From: Corynebacterium sp. P3-F1
Lineage (GTDB): Bacteria; Actinomycetota; Actinomycetes; Mycobacteriales; Mycobacteriaceae
Assembly: GCF_030503635.1 (NCBI RefSeq)
Contig: NZ_CP129965.1
Coordinates: 1,426,001-1,490,000 of the forward strand
Reading direction: 5' to 3'
Length of the DNA stretch: 64,000 nucleotides
Each line of letters begins with the position of its first letter. The first letter of the stretch is position 1. The notes beneath the pieces were generated by a model. It saw only the letters and a list, made by a program, of their open reading frames with translations, searched no databases and was not told the origin of the DNA. Below, piece after piece: positions 35,793 to 44,577 of this stretch. The position numbers and the translations under genes were made by a program.

Positions 35793-37835
35793 ATGACTAC
35801 TGCATACAACGCGGGCAACGAGAAACCGGAGAAGGCTCCCGCTAACGATGTGAACGACTTCACTAACCCGCAGTCGAAGGCCGCCGGTGTCGTTCCGGGC
35901 AACATCCTGGAGAACAACGAGCCTAAGGGTATCCCGATGCGCGACATGTGGACTTACCAGAAGGACCACATGGAGCTCGTCTCCCCGCTGAACCGCCGCA
36001 AGTTCACGGTCATCGTCGTGGGCACAGGCCTGTCCGGCGGTGCCGCGGCTGCCGCCCTCGGCGAGCTCGGCTACAACGTGAAGAACTTCACCTACCACGA
36101 CGCTCCGCGCCGTGCGCACTCGATTGCTGCTCAGGGTGGCGTGAACTCCGCCCGCGGCAAGAAGATGGACAATGACGGCGCGTACCGTCACACCAAGGAC
36201 ACCGTCAAGGGCGGCGACTACCGCTGCCGCGAGTCCGACTGCTGGCGCCTCGCCGTGGAGTCGGTTCGTGTAATCGACCACATGAACGCCATCGGCGCTC
36301 CGTTCGCCCGCGAGTACGGCGGTGCGCTGGCTACCCGTTCGTTCGGCGGTGTGCAGGTGTCCCGCACCTACTACACCCGCGGTCAAACAGGCCAGCAGCT
36401 CCAGCTGTCCACGGCATCCGCACTCCAGCGCCAGATTCACCTGGGCAACGTGGAGATCTTCACCCACAATGACCTGGTCGACTTCATCATCACTGAGAAG
36501 GACGGCAAGAAGCGGTGTGAGGGGATTGTCACCCGCAACCTGATCACCGGCGAGCTGGTGCCGTTCACCGGCCACGCTGTGATTCTGGCCACCGGCGGGT
36601 ACGGCAACGTGTACCACAAGACCACCCTGGCGAAGAACTCCAACGCCTCGGCCATCATGCGCGCCTACGAGCACGGCGCATACCTGGCCTCCCCGGCGTT
36701 CGTGCAGTTCCACCCGACGGGTCTGCCGGTCAACGCGAAGTGGCAGGCGAAGACGACGCTGATGTCGGAGTCCCTGCGTAATGACGGCCGCGTGTGGGTG
36801 CCCAAGGAACAGGGTGACGACCGTAACCCAGCCGACATTCCCGAGGAGGAGCGCGACTACTTCTTGGAGCGCCGCTACCCGGCATTCGGCAACCTCGTCC
36901 CGCGCGACGTGGCTTCCCGCGCCATTTCCAAGGAGATCAACGCCGGCCGCGGTATCGGCCCGCTGAACAACGCCGCCTACCTGGACTTCGCGGACGCTAT
37001 CGAGCGCCTGGGCAAGGACACCATCAAGGAGCGGTACTCCAACCTCTTCGAAATGTACGAGGACTCTATCGGTGAGGACCCGTACGAGGTGCCGATGCGC
37101 ATCGCGCCGACCGTCCACTTCACCATGGGCGGCCTGTGGACCGACTTCAACGAAATGACTTCCATCGACGGCCTGTTCGCCGCCGGTGAGTGCTCCTGGA
37201 CCTACCACGGCGCGAACCGCCTCGGCGCGAACTCGCTGCTCTCCGCGTCCGTGGACGGTTGGTTCACCCTTCCGTTCACCATCCCGAACTTCTTGGCCGG
37301 CCACCTCAACGAGGAAGTGCTGAGCTTGGAAGCGGACGAGGTCACGGCGGCCGTGAACCGCTCCCAGGATCTCATCGACCGTTTGATGAACGTCAACGGT
37401 GAGCAGCCGCACGGTCCGGACTACTACCACGAGCAGCTCGGCGCGATTCTCTACGAATCCTGCGGTGTGTCCCGCAACGTGGAGCTCATGGAAAAGGGTC
37501 TGAAGAGCGTGCGCGAACTCCGCGAGGACTTCTGGGCCAACGTGAACATCCCGGGCGATGCGATGGACATGAACCAGACCCTGGAGAACGCGATCCGCGT
37601 CGCGGACTACATCAACCTGGGCGAGCTCATGATCGTCGACGCTCTCGACCGCGACGAGTCCTGTGGTGCCCACTACCGTGAGGACCACCTCTCCGAGGAC
37701 GGCGAGGCAGAGCGTGACGACGAGAACTGGTGCTTCGTCTCCGCATGGGAGCCGGCAGGCGACGGTAAATTCATCCGCCACGCTGAGCCCCTGTACTTCG
37801 ATTCGATCCCGCTGATGACAAGGAACTACAAGTAA
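35793..37835 (+). CDS. sdhA: Succinate dehydrogenase flavoprotein subunit
   Basis: Catalytic subunit that oxidises succinate with covalently bound FAD, 680 residues. The FAD fold is VIVVGTGLSGGAAAAALGE; the flavinylated His is in APRRAHSIAAQGGVNSARG; the substrate-site Arg region is FVQFHPTGLP with HGANRLGANSLL later. Its length and the TWTYQKDHMEL N-terminal extension match the actinobacterial type B enzyme. It is 20 bases after sdhC and overlaps sdhB by one base (TAATG). Confidence 0.97.
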   Translation: MTTAYNAGNEKPEKAPANDVNDFTNPQSKAAGVVPGNILENNEPKGIPMRDMWTYQKDHMELVSPLNRRKFTVIVVGTGLSGGAAAAALGELGYNVKNFTYHDAPRRAHSIAAQGGVNSARGKKMDNDGAYRHTKDTVKGGDYRCRESDCWRLAVESVRVIDHMNAIGAPFAREYGGALATRSFGGVQVSRTYYTRGQTGQQLQLSTASALQRQIHLGNVEIFTHNDLVDFIITEKDGKKRCEGIVTRNLITGELVPFTGHAVILATGGYGNVYHKTTLAKNSNASAIMRAYEHGAYLASPAFVQFHPTGLPVNAKWQAKTTLMSESLRNDGRVWVPKEQGDDRNPADIPEEERDYFLERRYPAFGNLVPRDVASRAISKEINAGRGIGPLNNAAYLDFADAIERLGKDTIKERYSNLFEMYEDSIGEDPYEVPMRIAPTVHFTMGGLWTDFNEMTSIDGLFAAGECSWTYHGANRLGANSLLSASVDGWFTLPFTIPNFLAGHLNEEVLSLEADEVTAAVNRSQDLIDRLMNVNGEQPHGPDYYHEQLGAILYESCGVSRNVELMEKGLKSVRELREDFWANVNIPGDAMDMNQTLENAIRVADYINLGELMIVDALDRDESCGAHYREDHLSEDGEAERDDENWCFVSAWEPAGDGKFIRHAEPLYFDSIPLMTRNYK

Positions 37836-38584
37836 TGAAACTGACACTTGAGATCTGGCGTCAGGCCGGACCCGACACCGAGGGCAACTTCGAGACCGTG
37901 CAGGTCGACGACGCCGTCGAGCAGATGTCGATCCTGGAGTTGCTGGACCACGTCAACAACGCCCGCGTCGAGGCAGGCGAGGAACCGTTCACCTTCGCCT
38001 CCGACTGCCGCGAGGGCATCTGCGGCACCTGCGGTGTGTCGGTCAACGGCCGCCCGCACGGCGCCGGCCAGAACACCACGGCCTGCCTGCAGCGCCTGTT
38101 CAACTACAAGGATGGCGACACGCTCCGCATCGAGCCGTTCCGTTCTGCCGCGTTCCCGGTGATCAAGGACCTCACCGTGGACCGCTCGGCCCTGGACCGC
38201 GTGATGCAGCAGGGCGGCTACGTTTCGCTCCAGGCGGGCACGGCCCCGGATGCGGATACGCTGCACGTCAATCACCAGACCGCCGAGAAGGCGCTCGACT
38301 TCGCTGCCTGCATCGGTTGTGGCGCGTGCGTGGCTGCCTGCCCGAACGGTGCTGCGCACCTGTTTACCGGCGCGAAGCTCAGCCACCTGAAGCTTCTGCC
38401 GATGGGCAAGGAGGAGCGCGGCAAGCGCGCACGCCAGATGGTCGACGAGCTGGAGACCAACTTCGGCCACTGCACCCTCTACGGCGAGTGCGCGGATGTC
38501 TGCCCGGCGGGTATTCCGCTGGAGGCTGTCGGCGCAATCAACAAGGAGCGCGCACGCGCGGCCTTCCGCGGCAAGGACGACTAA
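37835..38584 (+). CDS. sdhB: Succinate dehydrogenase iron-sulfur subunit
   Basis: Electron-transfer subunit of 249 residues. The 2Fe-2S ligands are in SDCREGICGTCGVSVNG with CLQR further on; the other clusters are bound by CIGCGACVAACPNG and HCTLYGECADVCPAG. It starts at the last base of the sdhA stop. After its stop a GGGGCC-ACAT-GGCCCC hairpin (38590-38605) has no T-run and may only be a weak terminator, because the next gene is close. Confidence 0.97.
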   Translation: MKLTLEIWRQAGPDTEGNFETVQVDDAVEQMSILELLDHVNNARVEAGEEPFTFASDCREGICGTCGVSVNGRPHGAGQNTTACLQRLFNYKDGDTLRIEPFRSAAFPVIKDLTVDRSALDRVMQQGGYVSLQAGTAPDADTLHVNHQTAEKALDFAACIGCGACVAACPNGAAHLFTGAKLSHLKLLPMGKEERGKRARQMVDELETNFGHCTLYGECADVCPAGIPLEAVGAINKERARAAFRGKDD

Positions 38585-38646
38585 GAACGGGGGCCACATG
38601 GCCCCGGTAGGCGGACAGCAGGGTCTTTCGACCGGCCGAGCCCGCC

Positions 38647-38652
38647 TATACT
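38647..38652 (+). promoter_or_regulatory. Possible -10 element of the gene after sdhB
   Basis: TATACT, 70 bases before ATG 38722, is close to the consensus -10. No good -35 hexamer is seen at 17 bases. It suggests the membrane protein gene has its own promoter besides sdh read-through. Confidence 0.4.
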
Positions 38653-38721
38653 GAAAGGCATAGCTGCGGAAGCAGCGCTTGAATCACGGGCACACCTGCA
38701 CAAGGAAAGAGAGACAGTTCC

Positions 38722-39099
38722 ATGAGTGGACACGGAGGACCCGCACCCGTTGCGGACATTTCGGCCGAAAGCTTCCCGGAGTACGGCACGAGCATTCAGG
38801 ACGGTTACGTCGACGGCTACGAACCGGTGTCGCTGGCGGCGCCGCACTCCTCGCTGGTCAAGCACATCACCTGGGTCGGCATGGCGCTGATCCTCGCTTC
38901 CCTGGCGGGATTCGGCACCCTGATCTACGGTGCGGCAACGAGCATCTGGGGCCACGGTGCCAGCACCGACATTTCCCAGACTGTGCTGATTGTGGGCGCT
39001 GTGCTCACAGCAGTGACGCTCATCGGGGGCTTCCTCACCATCCGTGCCGGCCGCTCCGGTTACCGGGACTACCGCAAGGCCACTGGCCGCCGTAACTAA
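38722..39099 (+). CDS. Small membrane protein downstream of sdhCAB
   Basis: Protein of 125 residues with a polar N-terminus (about 45 residues), two membrane segments (WVGMALILASLAGFGTLIYG and TVLIVGAVLTAVTLIGGFL) and a basic C-terminus (SGYRDYRKATGRR). A protein of this size follows sdhB in other corynebacteria, which hints at a role linked to the respiratory chain, but no function is known. The start has a purine-rich site (GGAAAGAGAG) about 10 bases upstream. Confidence 0.82.
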   Translation: MSGHGGPAPVADISAESFPEYGTSIQDGYVDGYEPVSLAAPHSSLVKHITWVGMALILASLAGFGTLIYGAATSIWGHGASTDISQTVLIVGAVLTAVTLIGGFLTIRAGRSGYRDYRKATGRRN

Positions 39100-39126
39100 G
39101 TCCTTTCCCTTATAAGGGAGCCCGCA

Positions 39127-39168
39127 GAACCCCCGGCTCGCGCGCGTGCGTGAGCCGGGGGTTCTTTT
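39127..39168 (+). terminator. Terminator after the sdh-associated membrane gene
   Basis: GAACCCCCGGCTC (39127-39139) pairs perfectly with GAGCCGGGGGTTC (39152-39164), followed by TTTT. Confidence 0.88.
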
Positions 39169-39184
39169 GCGCTTTAATCGATGC

Positions 39185-40510
39185 ATGGCTAAGCATGCAT
39201 TGGACCAAGAAGGGGAACAGGGGACGTCGATAAGCCGGCTTGCTGTTCCCGGGCCTTCGCCTGAGGTGGAAGCGGAGCGTCGTCGTTCGCTGCGGATCCA
39301 CAAGACGTGGGTGACGGGGCTGCTCGTGCTGGCCGCTGTGATCTACATTGCGTGCGAGTGGTGGATCACCCGTGGTGGCGTCGCGGGCTGGGCGCCGTAT
39401 GTGCGTGCGGCAGCTGAGGCCGGCATGGTCGGGGGTTTGGCGGATTGGTTCGCGGTGACGGCGCTGTTCCGGTACCCGATGGGTATCCCGATTCCGCACA
39501 CGGCGCTGGTGCCGAAGAAAAAGGACCAGATTGGCGGGGCGCTCAGCGAGTTCGTGGGAGAGAACTTCCTCAACGCGGAGCTGATCACGGAGAAAGTCTC
39601 CGAGGCGAATCTGGCGGATCGTACGGGTGCGTGGCTGTCGCAGGAGGAGAACGCGGAGAAGGTCTCGGAGCAGGTCGGCCGCTTCACGGGCAATGCTATC
39701 GCGGCAATCGATCCAAAGGACGCGGAGGCGTTGATTAACCACCAGGTGCTCGACCGGCTCGCGGAGCCCGCCTGGGGGCCACCGCTCGGACGCATGCTGG
39801 ACGGGCTCATTTCCGACGGCAAAGTGGAACCCATCGTTGAAGACATCATTTCCTGGGGCCGTGCGAAGGTAGGCACGATGGAGGAATCCGTCGTGACCAT
39901 GATCGACGAGCGGATGCCCAACTGGGCTCCGAGGTTCGCGAAAGAACTCGTGGGGGAACGCGTCTACCGTGAACTGGCGGACTTCATGTGGGAGATCGAC
40001 ACCGACCCGAACCACGCGGCACGCCAGGCGATTCGCCGCACCATTGCACAGTTCGCGGCCGATCTGCAGTTCGACCCGGACATGCTCTCGCGTGTCGAGG
40101 AACTCAAAGGCGACATCATGGGTTCCACGGCCGCGAAGTCCGTCGCGGGGGAGCTGTGGGCCACCGTTTCGCAGTCGCTTATCGACGCCTCCTTTGACCC
40201 CGCTTCCCCGCTCCGCCGCCGCGTAGCTGAGCTGGCGAAGGAATGGGGCGGACGCATTGTCGAAGAGCCGGAACTGCGCGAATCTTTGGATCAGAGAATT
40301 GAAGGCGCTGCCCGCTTCGTTGCCGACAATTACGCCTCTGACATTACGGCGATCATCTCCGACACCATTGAACGCTGGGACGGCCGAGAGGCCGCCGACA
40401 AGATCGAGCTGATGGTGGGCAAGGACCTGCAGTACATCCGCGTCAACGGAACGATTGTCGGTGCACTTGCGGGCCTGGTTATTTACACTGTGACGCAGAT
40501 ACTGTTCTAG
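39185..40510 (+). CDS. DUF445 family membrane protein
   Basis: Membrane-associated protein of 441 residues with one N-terminal membrane segment (WVTGLLVLAAVIYIACEWW), a hydrophobic re-entrant stretch (AGMVGGLADWFAVTALFRYP, the DUF445 hallmark), a long helical soluble region, and a C-terminal hydrophobic helix (IVGALAGLVIYTVTQIL). The start is ATG 39185 just after the terminator; the frame is open upstream through that terminator, which makes an earlier start unlikely. DUF445 has no established function. It holds two 11-mer copies. Confidence 0.86.
   Translation: MAKHALDQEGEQGTSISRLAVPGPSPEVEAERRRSLRIHKTWVTGLLVLAAVIYIACEWWITRGGVAGWAPYVRAAAEAGMVGGLADWFAVTALFRYPMGIPIPHTALVPKKKDQIGGALSEFVGENFLNAELITEKVSEANLADRTGAWLSQEENAEKVSEQVGRFTGNAIAAIDPKDAEALINHQVLDRLAEPAWGPPLGRMLDGLISDGKVEPIVEDIISWGRAKVGTMEESVVTMIDERMPNWAPRFAKELVGERVYRELADFMWEIDTDPNHAARQAIRRTIAQFAADLQFDPDMLSRVEELKGDIMGSTAAKSVAGELWATVSQSLIDASFDPASPLRRRVAELAKEWGGRIVEEPELRESLDQRIEGAARFVADNYASDITAIISDTIERWDGREAADKIELMVGKDLQYIRVNGTIVGALAGLVIYTVTQILF
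39225..39235 (-). repeat. Copy 11 of the 11-mer GCTTATCGACG
   Basis: Exact copy on the minus strand, antisense near the start of the DUF445 gene, in the reading Thr-Ser-Ile-Ser. This third reading differs from the LID and VDK ones. Confidence 0.9.
40177..40187 (+). repeat. Copy 12 of the 11-mer GCTTATCGACG
   Basis: Exact copy in the DUF445 gene, in frame as Leu-Ile-Asp (QSLIDAS). Confidence 0.9.
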
Positions 40511-40565
40511 CTTTTCCGATTCTGCTTTCCGCTTCAGTCAACCTGAGCCCCCAAAGGAGACCACG

Positions 40566-41366
40566 GTGACCGACAACACCGCCAACCCAAATAATTCCGC
40601 CAACGTTAACGGCAACGCCGACGGTGAGGACAGCATTCTCAACACTCTCAAAGGTGCTGGTGAAGCATCCTTGAATGCGTGGTCCCGGCTGGGGGATTTG
40701 GCCGGTGAATTCGGCCGCAATTTCCGTGCCGACCGCGATGCCGATATCTCCGGTGGCGCTCACGCTGCTGACACCGAGGATCTCACCGACGACCACGCTG
40801 GTTTCGGCGACCAGTTCAAGGCCGCCATTGCGAATGCCCGCAAGGCGTATGAGGGGGCGGAGAATGATCGCGATTTCCGCGCCGCAGCAGCCTCGCTGGC
40901 TGGCGATGCGGAGTCCATCTTCCGTGATTTCGCAGGTAGCGTCACGCGTGCCGTCGACACTGCCCGCGAGTCGGATGAAGCCGATAAGATGAAGTCCGCG
41001 TTCCGTGACGCCGCCGATGAGGTGCGCGAGTCTTTCAACGTCGCGGTGAGCCAGGTGCGCAATCGCGGTGGCGAGGGCGCTGGGGCCGCGGATGCGGAGA
41101 ACACCGCGAACGCATCCGACACTTCAGACGCTTCGAAGGCCGCGCACGACACTGAGGACATCATCGCCGACATGCGTACGCGTTTGGATAACATGATCAA
41201 CCGTTTCGGGTCTGTCTTCTCCTCCGGCGAGTCCGAATCGCCCGTGCCGGGCAACGGCTCCGATGCAGAGCGCAAAGAAGCCTCCGATATCATCGACGGC
41301 GAAGTGGTCGAGGACCACGGATTCGACGCCGGTAATTCCTCGGAGCCTGGTACCGGTACGAAATAA
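40566..41366 (+). CDS. Acidic, Ala-rich corynebacterial protein (CGLAU_01105-like)
   Basis: Soluble, acidic protein of 266 residues starting with GTG 40566 after AAAGGAGA. The N-terminal 25 residues are Asn-rich (NTANPNNSANVNGNADG); the middle is helical (FGDQFKAAIANARKAYEGAE, FRDFAGSVTRAVDTARESDE) and may form coiled coils; the C-terminus is disordered. There is no signal or membrane segment. It resembles a corynebacterial family of unknown function. It is followed by a hairpin and a DUF2516 gene. Confidence 0.75.
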   Translation: MTDNTANPNNSANVNGNADGEDSILNTLKGAGEASLNAWSRLGDLAGEFGRNFRADRDADISGGAHAADTEDLTDDHAGFGDQFKAAIANARKAYEGAENDRDFRAAAASLAGDAESIFRDFAGSVTRAVDTARESDEADKMKSAFRDAADEVRESFNVAVSQVRNRGGEGAGAADAENTANASDTSDASKAAHDTEDIIADMRTRLDNMINRFGSVFSSGESESPVPGNGSDAERKEASDIIDGEVVEDHGFDAGNSSEPGTGTK

Positions 41367-41386
41367 TTTGCCCTCTATTCGCCCGC

Positions 41387-41424
41387 GGCTGCGGACAGAT
41401 CATCCGCAGCCCCTACCCCTTTTA
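41387..41424 (+). terminator. Probable terminator before the DUF2516 gene
   Basis: GGCTGCGGA (41387-41395) pairs with TCCGCAGCC (41403-41411); a T-run comes about nine bases later, so it is a weak or partial terminator. Confidence 0.5.
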
Positions 41425-41443
41425 AGGCAGGACCGATTACCCG

Positions 41444-41767
41444 ATGACGCTGACCCAGTTGCCCGAACTCTCCCTTGAGAGCTGGATCGTGCTCGCACCT
41501 GCAATGCTGCGCATGTTTCTCGCAGCGATCGTAGGCGTCGCGGGGATCGTCGGCGCAGTGCTGGCCGGCCTCACCCGTCCTGATGCCTTCGAGGCGGGGG
41601 ACCGTATGCCCAAGATGGCGTGGGTAGCCATCTTGCTTTTTAGCGGTATCGCGTGCCTGAGCGGTATTCCATTCCTCGCCTTGATCGGCTGCATTTTCAT
41701 CGGGCTGTACTTCTTCGATGTGCGCCCGCAGCTGAACAACATCCTTCGCGGCAATTACGGCTGGTAA
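41444..41767 (+). CDS. DUF2516 membrane protein
   Basis: Protein of 107 residues with two to three membrane segments (MLRMFLAAIVGVAGIVGAVL and WVAILLFSGIACLSG, FLALIGCIFIGLYFFDV) and the conserved C-terminal DVRPQLNNILRG. DUF2516 proteins are restricted to actinobacteria and have no known function. It lies 19 bases before the DeoC-like gene, so the two may be co-transcribed. Confidence 0.87.
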   Translation: MTLTQLPELSLESWIVLAPAMLRMFLAAIVGVAGIVGAVLAGLTRPDAFEAGDRMPKMAWVAILLFSGIACLSGIPFLALIGCIFIGLYFFDVRPQLNNILRGNYGW

Positions 41768-41786
41768 ATCGGGCGCGTAACGGGAA

Positions 41787-42413
41787 ATGACGGATGGAGG
41801 CGAACTCGCCTGGCTTTCTGGTCGGGTGGGCAGAGCGGACTACCACTTGTTCTCAGATGTGGCCTGCCCGGAAGCGAGTGAGTTCGCGCAACTCGTTGAC
41901 GGCGCGGGTGCCGGTATCGTCTGCGAACCGACCCAGATCAGACAGGCGAAACGAGCCACGCCTGATGCTGGCGGCGCGACTCATGTCATCGCATTGATCG
42001 GGTGGCCGACCGGGCGTCACCACAGCCTGATCAAGGCGGCGGAGGCGCGTCTGGCTGTTGAAGAAGGCGCTGATGAAGTGTGGGTGGCCGTTGCTGTGCC
42101 AGGGTTGGTGGACACCGACACCATCAACGCGGTGCTCGCCGATGTCATCGCTGTGAGCCAAGTGGTGGAAGAGCCGACGCGGTTCGGGGTCACCTTTCCG
42201 GCTTCTCTCGGCGCACGGGCTGTCCATCAGCTCGCGGATGCGGTGGGGAAGGTGGGGGTCGATGCGGTGGCAGTCGGCGTCGATAAGCCAGGCGCTCTCG
42301 ATCTACCGTCTGTGCCATGCGGCCTGGCGGTGCACGGACGCGTGCATACGCTGGATGCGGTGGCGGACGCCCTGTTGGCAGGCGCTGACCGAGTGTTTCC
42401 CGTGCGTGGTTAG
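41787..42413 (+). CDS. DeoC-family protein lacking the aldolase catalytic residues
   Basis: TIM-barrel protein of 208 residues that follows the deoxyribose-phosphate aldolase pattern: IGWPTGRHHSLIKAAEARLAV matches the GFPxG..KxxEA segment, and GADEVWVAVAV, VDAVAVGVDKP and CGLAVHGRVHT match the three catalytic blocks. In E. coli DeoC these blocks hold Asp102, Lys167 and Lys201; by manual alignment they are Trp, Ala and Ala here. Schiff-base chemistry therefore looks impossible. The gene is intact, so it may have a different function. It overlaps the convergent next gene by four bases. Confidence 0.75.
   Translation: MTDGGELAWLSGRVGRADYHLFSDVACPEASEFAQLVDGAGAGIVCEPTQIRQAKRATPDAGGATHVIALIGWPTGRHHSLIKAAEARLAVEEGADEVWVAVAVPGLVDTDTINAVLADVIAVSQVVEEPTRFGVTFPASLGARAVHQLADAVGKVGVDAVAVGVDKPGALDLPSVPCGLAVHGRVHTLDAVADALLAGADRVFPVRG
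42278..42288 (-). repeat. Copy 13 of the 11-mer GCTTATCGACG
   Basis: Exact copy on the minus strand, antisense in the DeoC-like gene; the coding strand reads Val-Asp-Lys. Confidence 0.9.
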
Positions 42414-43195
42414 ACTGGTAGCTGCCTCAGGTGTACTTGCTCGCCAGAGACTGTGATGCTGAACCCGTTGTCCACAACGTGGAAATCCTGTACCTGCAAC
42501 GGCCCCACAATATCTTGGTTCAGGCCATTTTGAAGCGCGTCACTGACAGCCTCGGAGAAGAAATCGGGCAATTTACGGCCCAGGATCTGAGTGGATTCAG
42601 CGATGAAGGACATCTGGCCGTCTTGGACTTGTGGGCGCAATTCCACACCGAAGGCCCCGTTAGAGAACGTGACGTTGAAGGTGCCATCGGCCGGGTTGGT
42701 GCGGACATCGGACACAGTGAGAATCTCGTCATACTCGGCGAAGCGCCCGTCCTGAGCTTCGTTGAGCGAGTGTTGCAACTCTTGCTGGAGCATGTCTCGC
42801 ACCAAGGCCTGGGGGAGTTCAGTGTGGAGGACTAATTCGTCGGCGCTGGGGTCGTCCTGGTCGAGGACAAAGCCGGTGGCGTTGATGGTGGCAGGCGGGT
42901 TTCCCACGATTTCGTCGCTGTCCGGCACCAAGGTCGACGGCACGTCAATGTCGAGGTGCTGAAGTTTCCCGCGCGCGATCCCCAGCAGAACCGGGGAAGC
43001 CCCGAAATGCACGGATGTCTCTTCGCGCATGTCTACGGTTTCCGGGGCAGAGTCCCGGACACTGGACCGGATCTGCTGCGCAATGAAAGCGCGGATTCCG
43101 ATCTCCGCGATGAACAGCAAGATGACGAGTCCTGCGACGATGCCCAGAGCGATTTTCCAGCCCCGGCCTGAGGAAGTGCGGGTCATAGATGCCAA
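42410..43195 (-). CDS. DUF2993 (LmeA-like) phospholipid-binding protein
   Basis: Exported membrane-anchored protein of 261 residues. One N-terminal segment (WKIALGIVAGLVILLFIAEIG) works as signal anchor, then a periplasmic beta-rich domain (LGIARGKLQHLDIDVPS, GTFNVTFSNGAFGVELRP). Mycobacterial LmeA, of the same family, binds phosphoinositides and is needed for lipomannan elongation. A similar envelope role is inferred. ATG at 43186 is an alternative start. Its stop overlaps the DeoC-like stop by four bases. Confidence 0.83.
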   Translation of the reverse strand: MASMTRTSSGRGWKIALGIVAGLVILLFIAEIGIRAFIAQQIRSSVRDSAPETVDMREETSVHFGASPVLLGIARGKLQHLDIDVPSTLVPDSDEIVGNPPATINATGFVLDQDDPSADELVLHTELPQALVRDMLQQELQHSLNEAQDGRFAEYDEILTVSDVRTNPADGTFNVTFSNGAFGVELRPQVQDGQMSFIAESTQILGRKLPDFFSEAVSDALQNGLNQDIVGPLQVQDFHVVDNGFSITVSGEQVHLRQLPV

Positions 43196-43252
43196 TTGTG
43201 CGCGACATCACTCGGTTTTGACAACCGCGAGACCAGCTCATGGTGCCGCAAC

Positions 43253-44065
43253 TTAGCTGGTCGGAGCCACAGCGGACCAATCCACAGTCAATGTGTTGTC
43301 GCGTATGCGGCGGCGCACAGGTTCGACCGGCCAGCCGGCGGCGAGGAGGAGGCGGTGGGCCTCCCGCCACCTCACGCGTGGGCCGTGGGGAGCCCATCCG
43401 GCGGAGCGTTCCCAGGCCTCGTCGGCTGCGGCGAGTAAGTCGTGTACGGGTTCACCGGGAACGTTGCGGTGGATGAGCACTTTGGGGAGGCGTTCGGCCA
43501 CATCGCTGGGACGTTCCACATCTTCCGGGTCCCAGGCGAGGGTGAGAGAGCGGGGGCCCGCGGCATCGATAAGCAGCCATGCAGCGCGGCGACCCAGCTC
43601 GTCGCACGTGCCCTCGATAAAGAGTCCGCCGGGCGCAAGCCGCGAAGTGACGGTGTCCCACGCGTTCGGCACTTCATCAACATCGTATTGGCGCAAGACG
43701 TTGAAGGCGCGAACGAGGTGCGGCTGGTAACCGGCGAGTTCAAAACCACCGAGCTCGAAGGTCACGCCATCCCGGGGCGGCAAGACCCGGTCGGGGTGGA
43801 TCTCCAAACCGACGACGCGGGTGGCGGGGTTGATCTCTCGCAGCCAGCGGGCCCATTCGACGGTGGTGGTGTGGGATGCGCCGTAGCCCACATCGACGGC
43901 CAGCGGTTCGTCGACGCCCGACAATAGCGATTGCACGTCGGGGTTATAGCGCGTCCACCGATCGGAGCGGCGCAGCCGGTTGTAGCCGGTGGTGCCCCGG
44001 GTGATTACGCCGTAAGGCCGACCATTCCCGCCCTGCGCGCGCAGGTTGTGGGCATGGTCGGCCAT
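43253..44065 (-). CDS. Class I SAM-dependent methyltransferase-like protein (Rv0487-like)
   Basis: Soluble protein of 270 residues. The SAM-binding start is VDVGYGASHTTTVEWARWL, followed by VVGLEIHPDRV with the acidic residue expected for ribose binding. The substrate is unknown. Its neighbours (murB, mshA, gpmA further on) match the place of Rv0487 in mycobacteria, which supports orthology. It is 20 bases downstream of the DUF2505 gene on the same strand. Confidence 0.78.
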   Translation of the reverse strand: MADHAHNLRAQGGNGRPYGVITRGTTGYNRLRRSDRWTRYNPDVQSLLSGVDEPLAVDVGYGASHTTTVEWARWLREINPATRVVGLEIHPDRVLPPRDGVTFELGGFELAGYQPHLVRAFNVLRQYDVDEVPNAWDTVTSRLAPGGLFIEGTCDELGRRAAWLLIDAAGPRSLTLAWDPEDVERPSDVAERLPKVLIHRNVPGEPVHDLLAAADEAWERSAGWAPHGPRVRWREAHRLLLAAGWPVEPVRRRIRDNTLTVDWSAVAPTS

Positions 44066-44085
44066 GGTGAGGAACTACCTCGTGC

Positions 44086-44577
44086 TTACAGGTTCTCGGT
44101 GATCCACTTCTCGGTGAGTTCGCCCTCCTGGTTGAACAGGTCCTCGAGGGCTTCTGCGACCTTCGGCTCGATCGCCGGGCCCATGAACGGGATGTTCACG
44201 GACGTTTCAGTCTCGTAGTTCAACGTGGTGGTGTCGCCTGCGCCGGCGAGCTTGATGGAGCCGCCGAAGTCGACGGGGGTGCCCTTCACGTCGGCGGTGA
44301 ACGAGATGTCGGCGTTGTCGCCCTCGAGCGCACCGATATTGATCACGCGCTTGACCTTCAGTGCCTGGGAGACCATCGCGCGCACTGCTTCGGGGAGGAG
44401 AGTTTGCGGAAGAACTTCGTACAGGGTGACGGAGTTATCGGTGAACTCGTTGACCTCGCCTGGCTCGGGGGAGAGGTGCTCGGCGATGTAATCCCAGTAT
44501 TCGCGGGTGGAGTACGCCTTGCGGACCTTCTCGGCAGGCTGGTTGATGGTAACGGTGTTGTCGCTATGAGTAGCCAT
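44086..44577 (-). CDS. DUF2505 protein
   Basis: Small protein of 163 residues in the DUF2505 family, with a START-like fold (VTINQPAEKVRKAYSTREYW, then FTADVKGTPVDFGGSIKL, and a C-terminal helix LEDLFNQEGELTEKWI). There is no signal peptide. The function is unknown. Its start overlaps the divergent murB start region, so the two genes compete for a very short control region. Confidence 0.85.
   Translation of the reverse strand: MATHSDNTVTINQPAEKVRKAYSTREYWDYIAEHLSPEPGEVNEFTDNSVTLYEVLPQTLLPEAVRAMVSQALKVKRVINIGALEGDNADISFTADVKGTPVDFGGSIKLAGAGDTTTLNYETETSVNIPFMGPAIEPKVAEALEDLFNQEGELTEKWITENL

Noticed and set aside
35790..37847. Open frame of 685 codons on the minus strand opposite sdhA
   Set aside because: It is the mirror of the highly biased third positions in sdhA; it is Val/His/Arg-rich, has no recognisable domain, and sdhA is certain.
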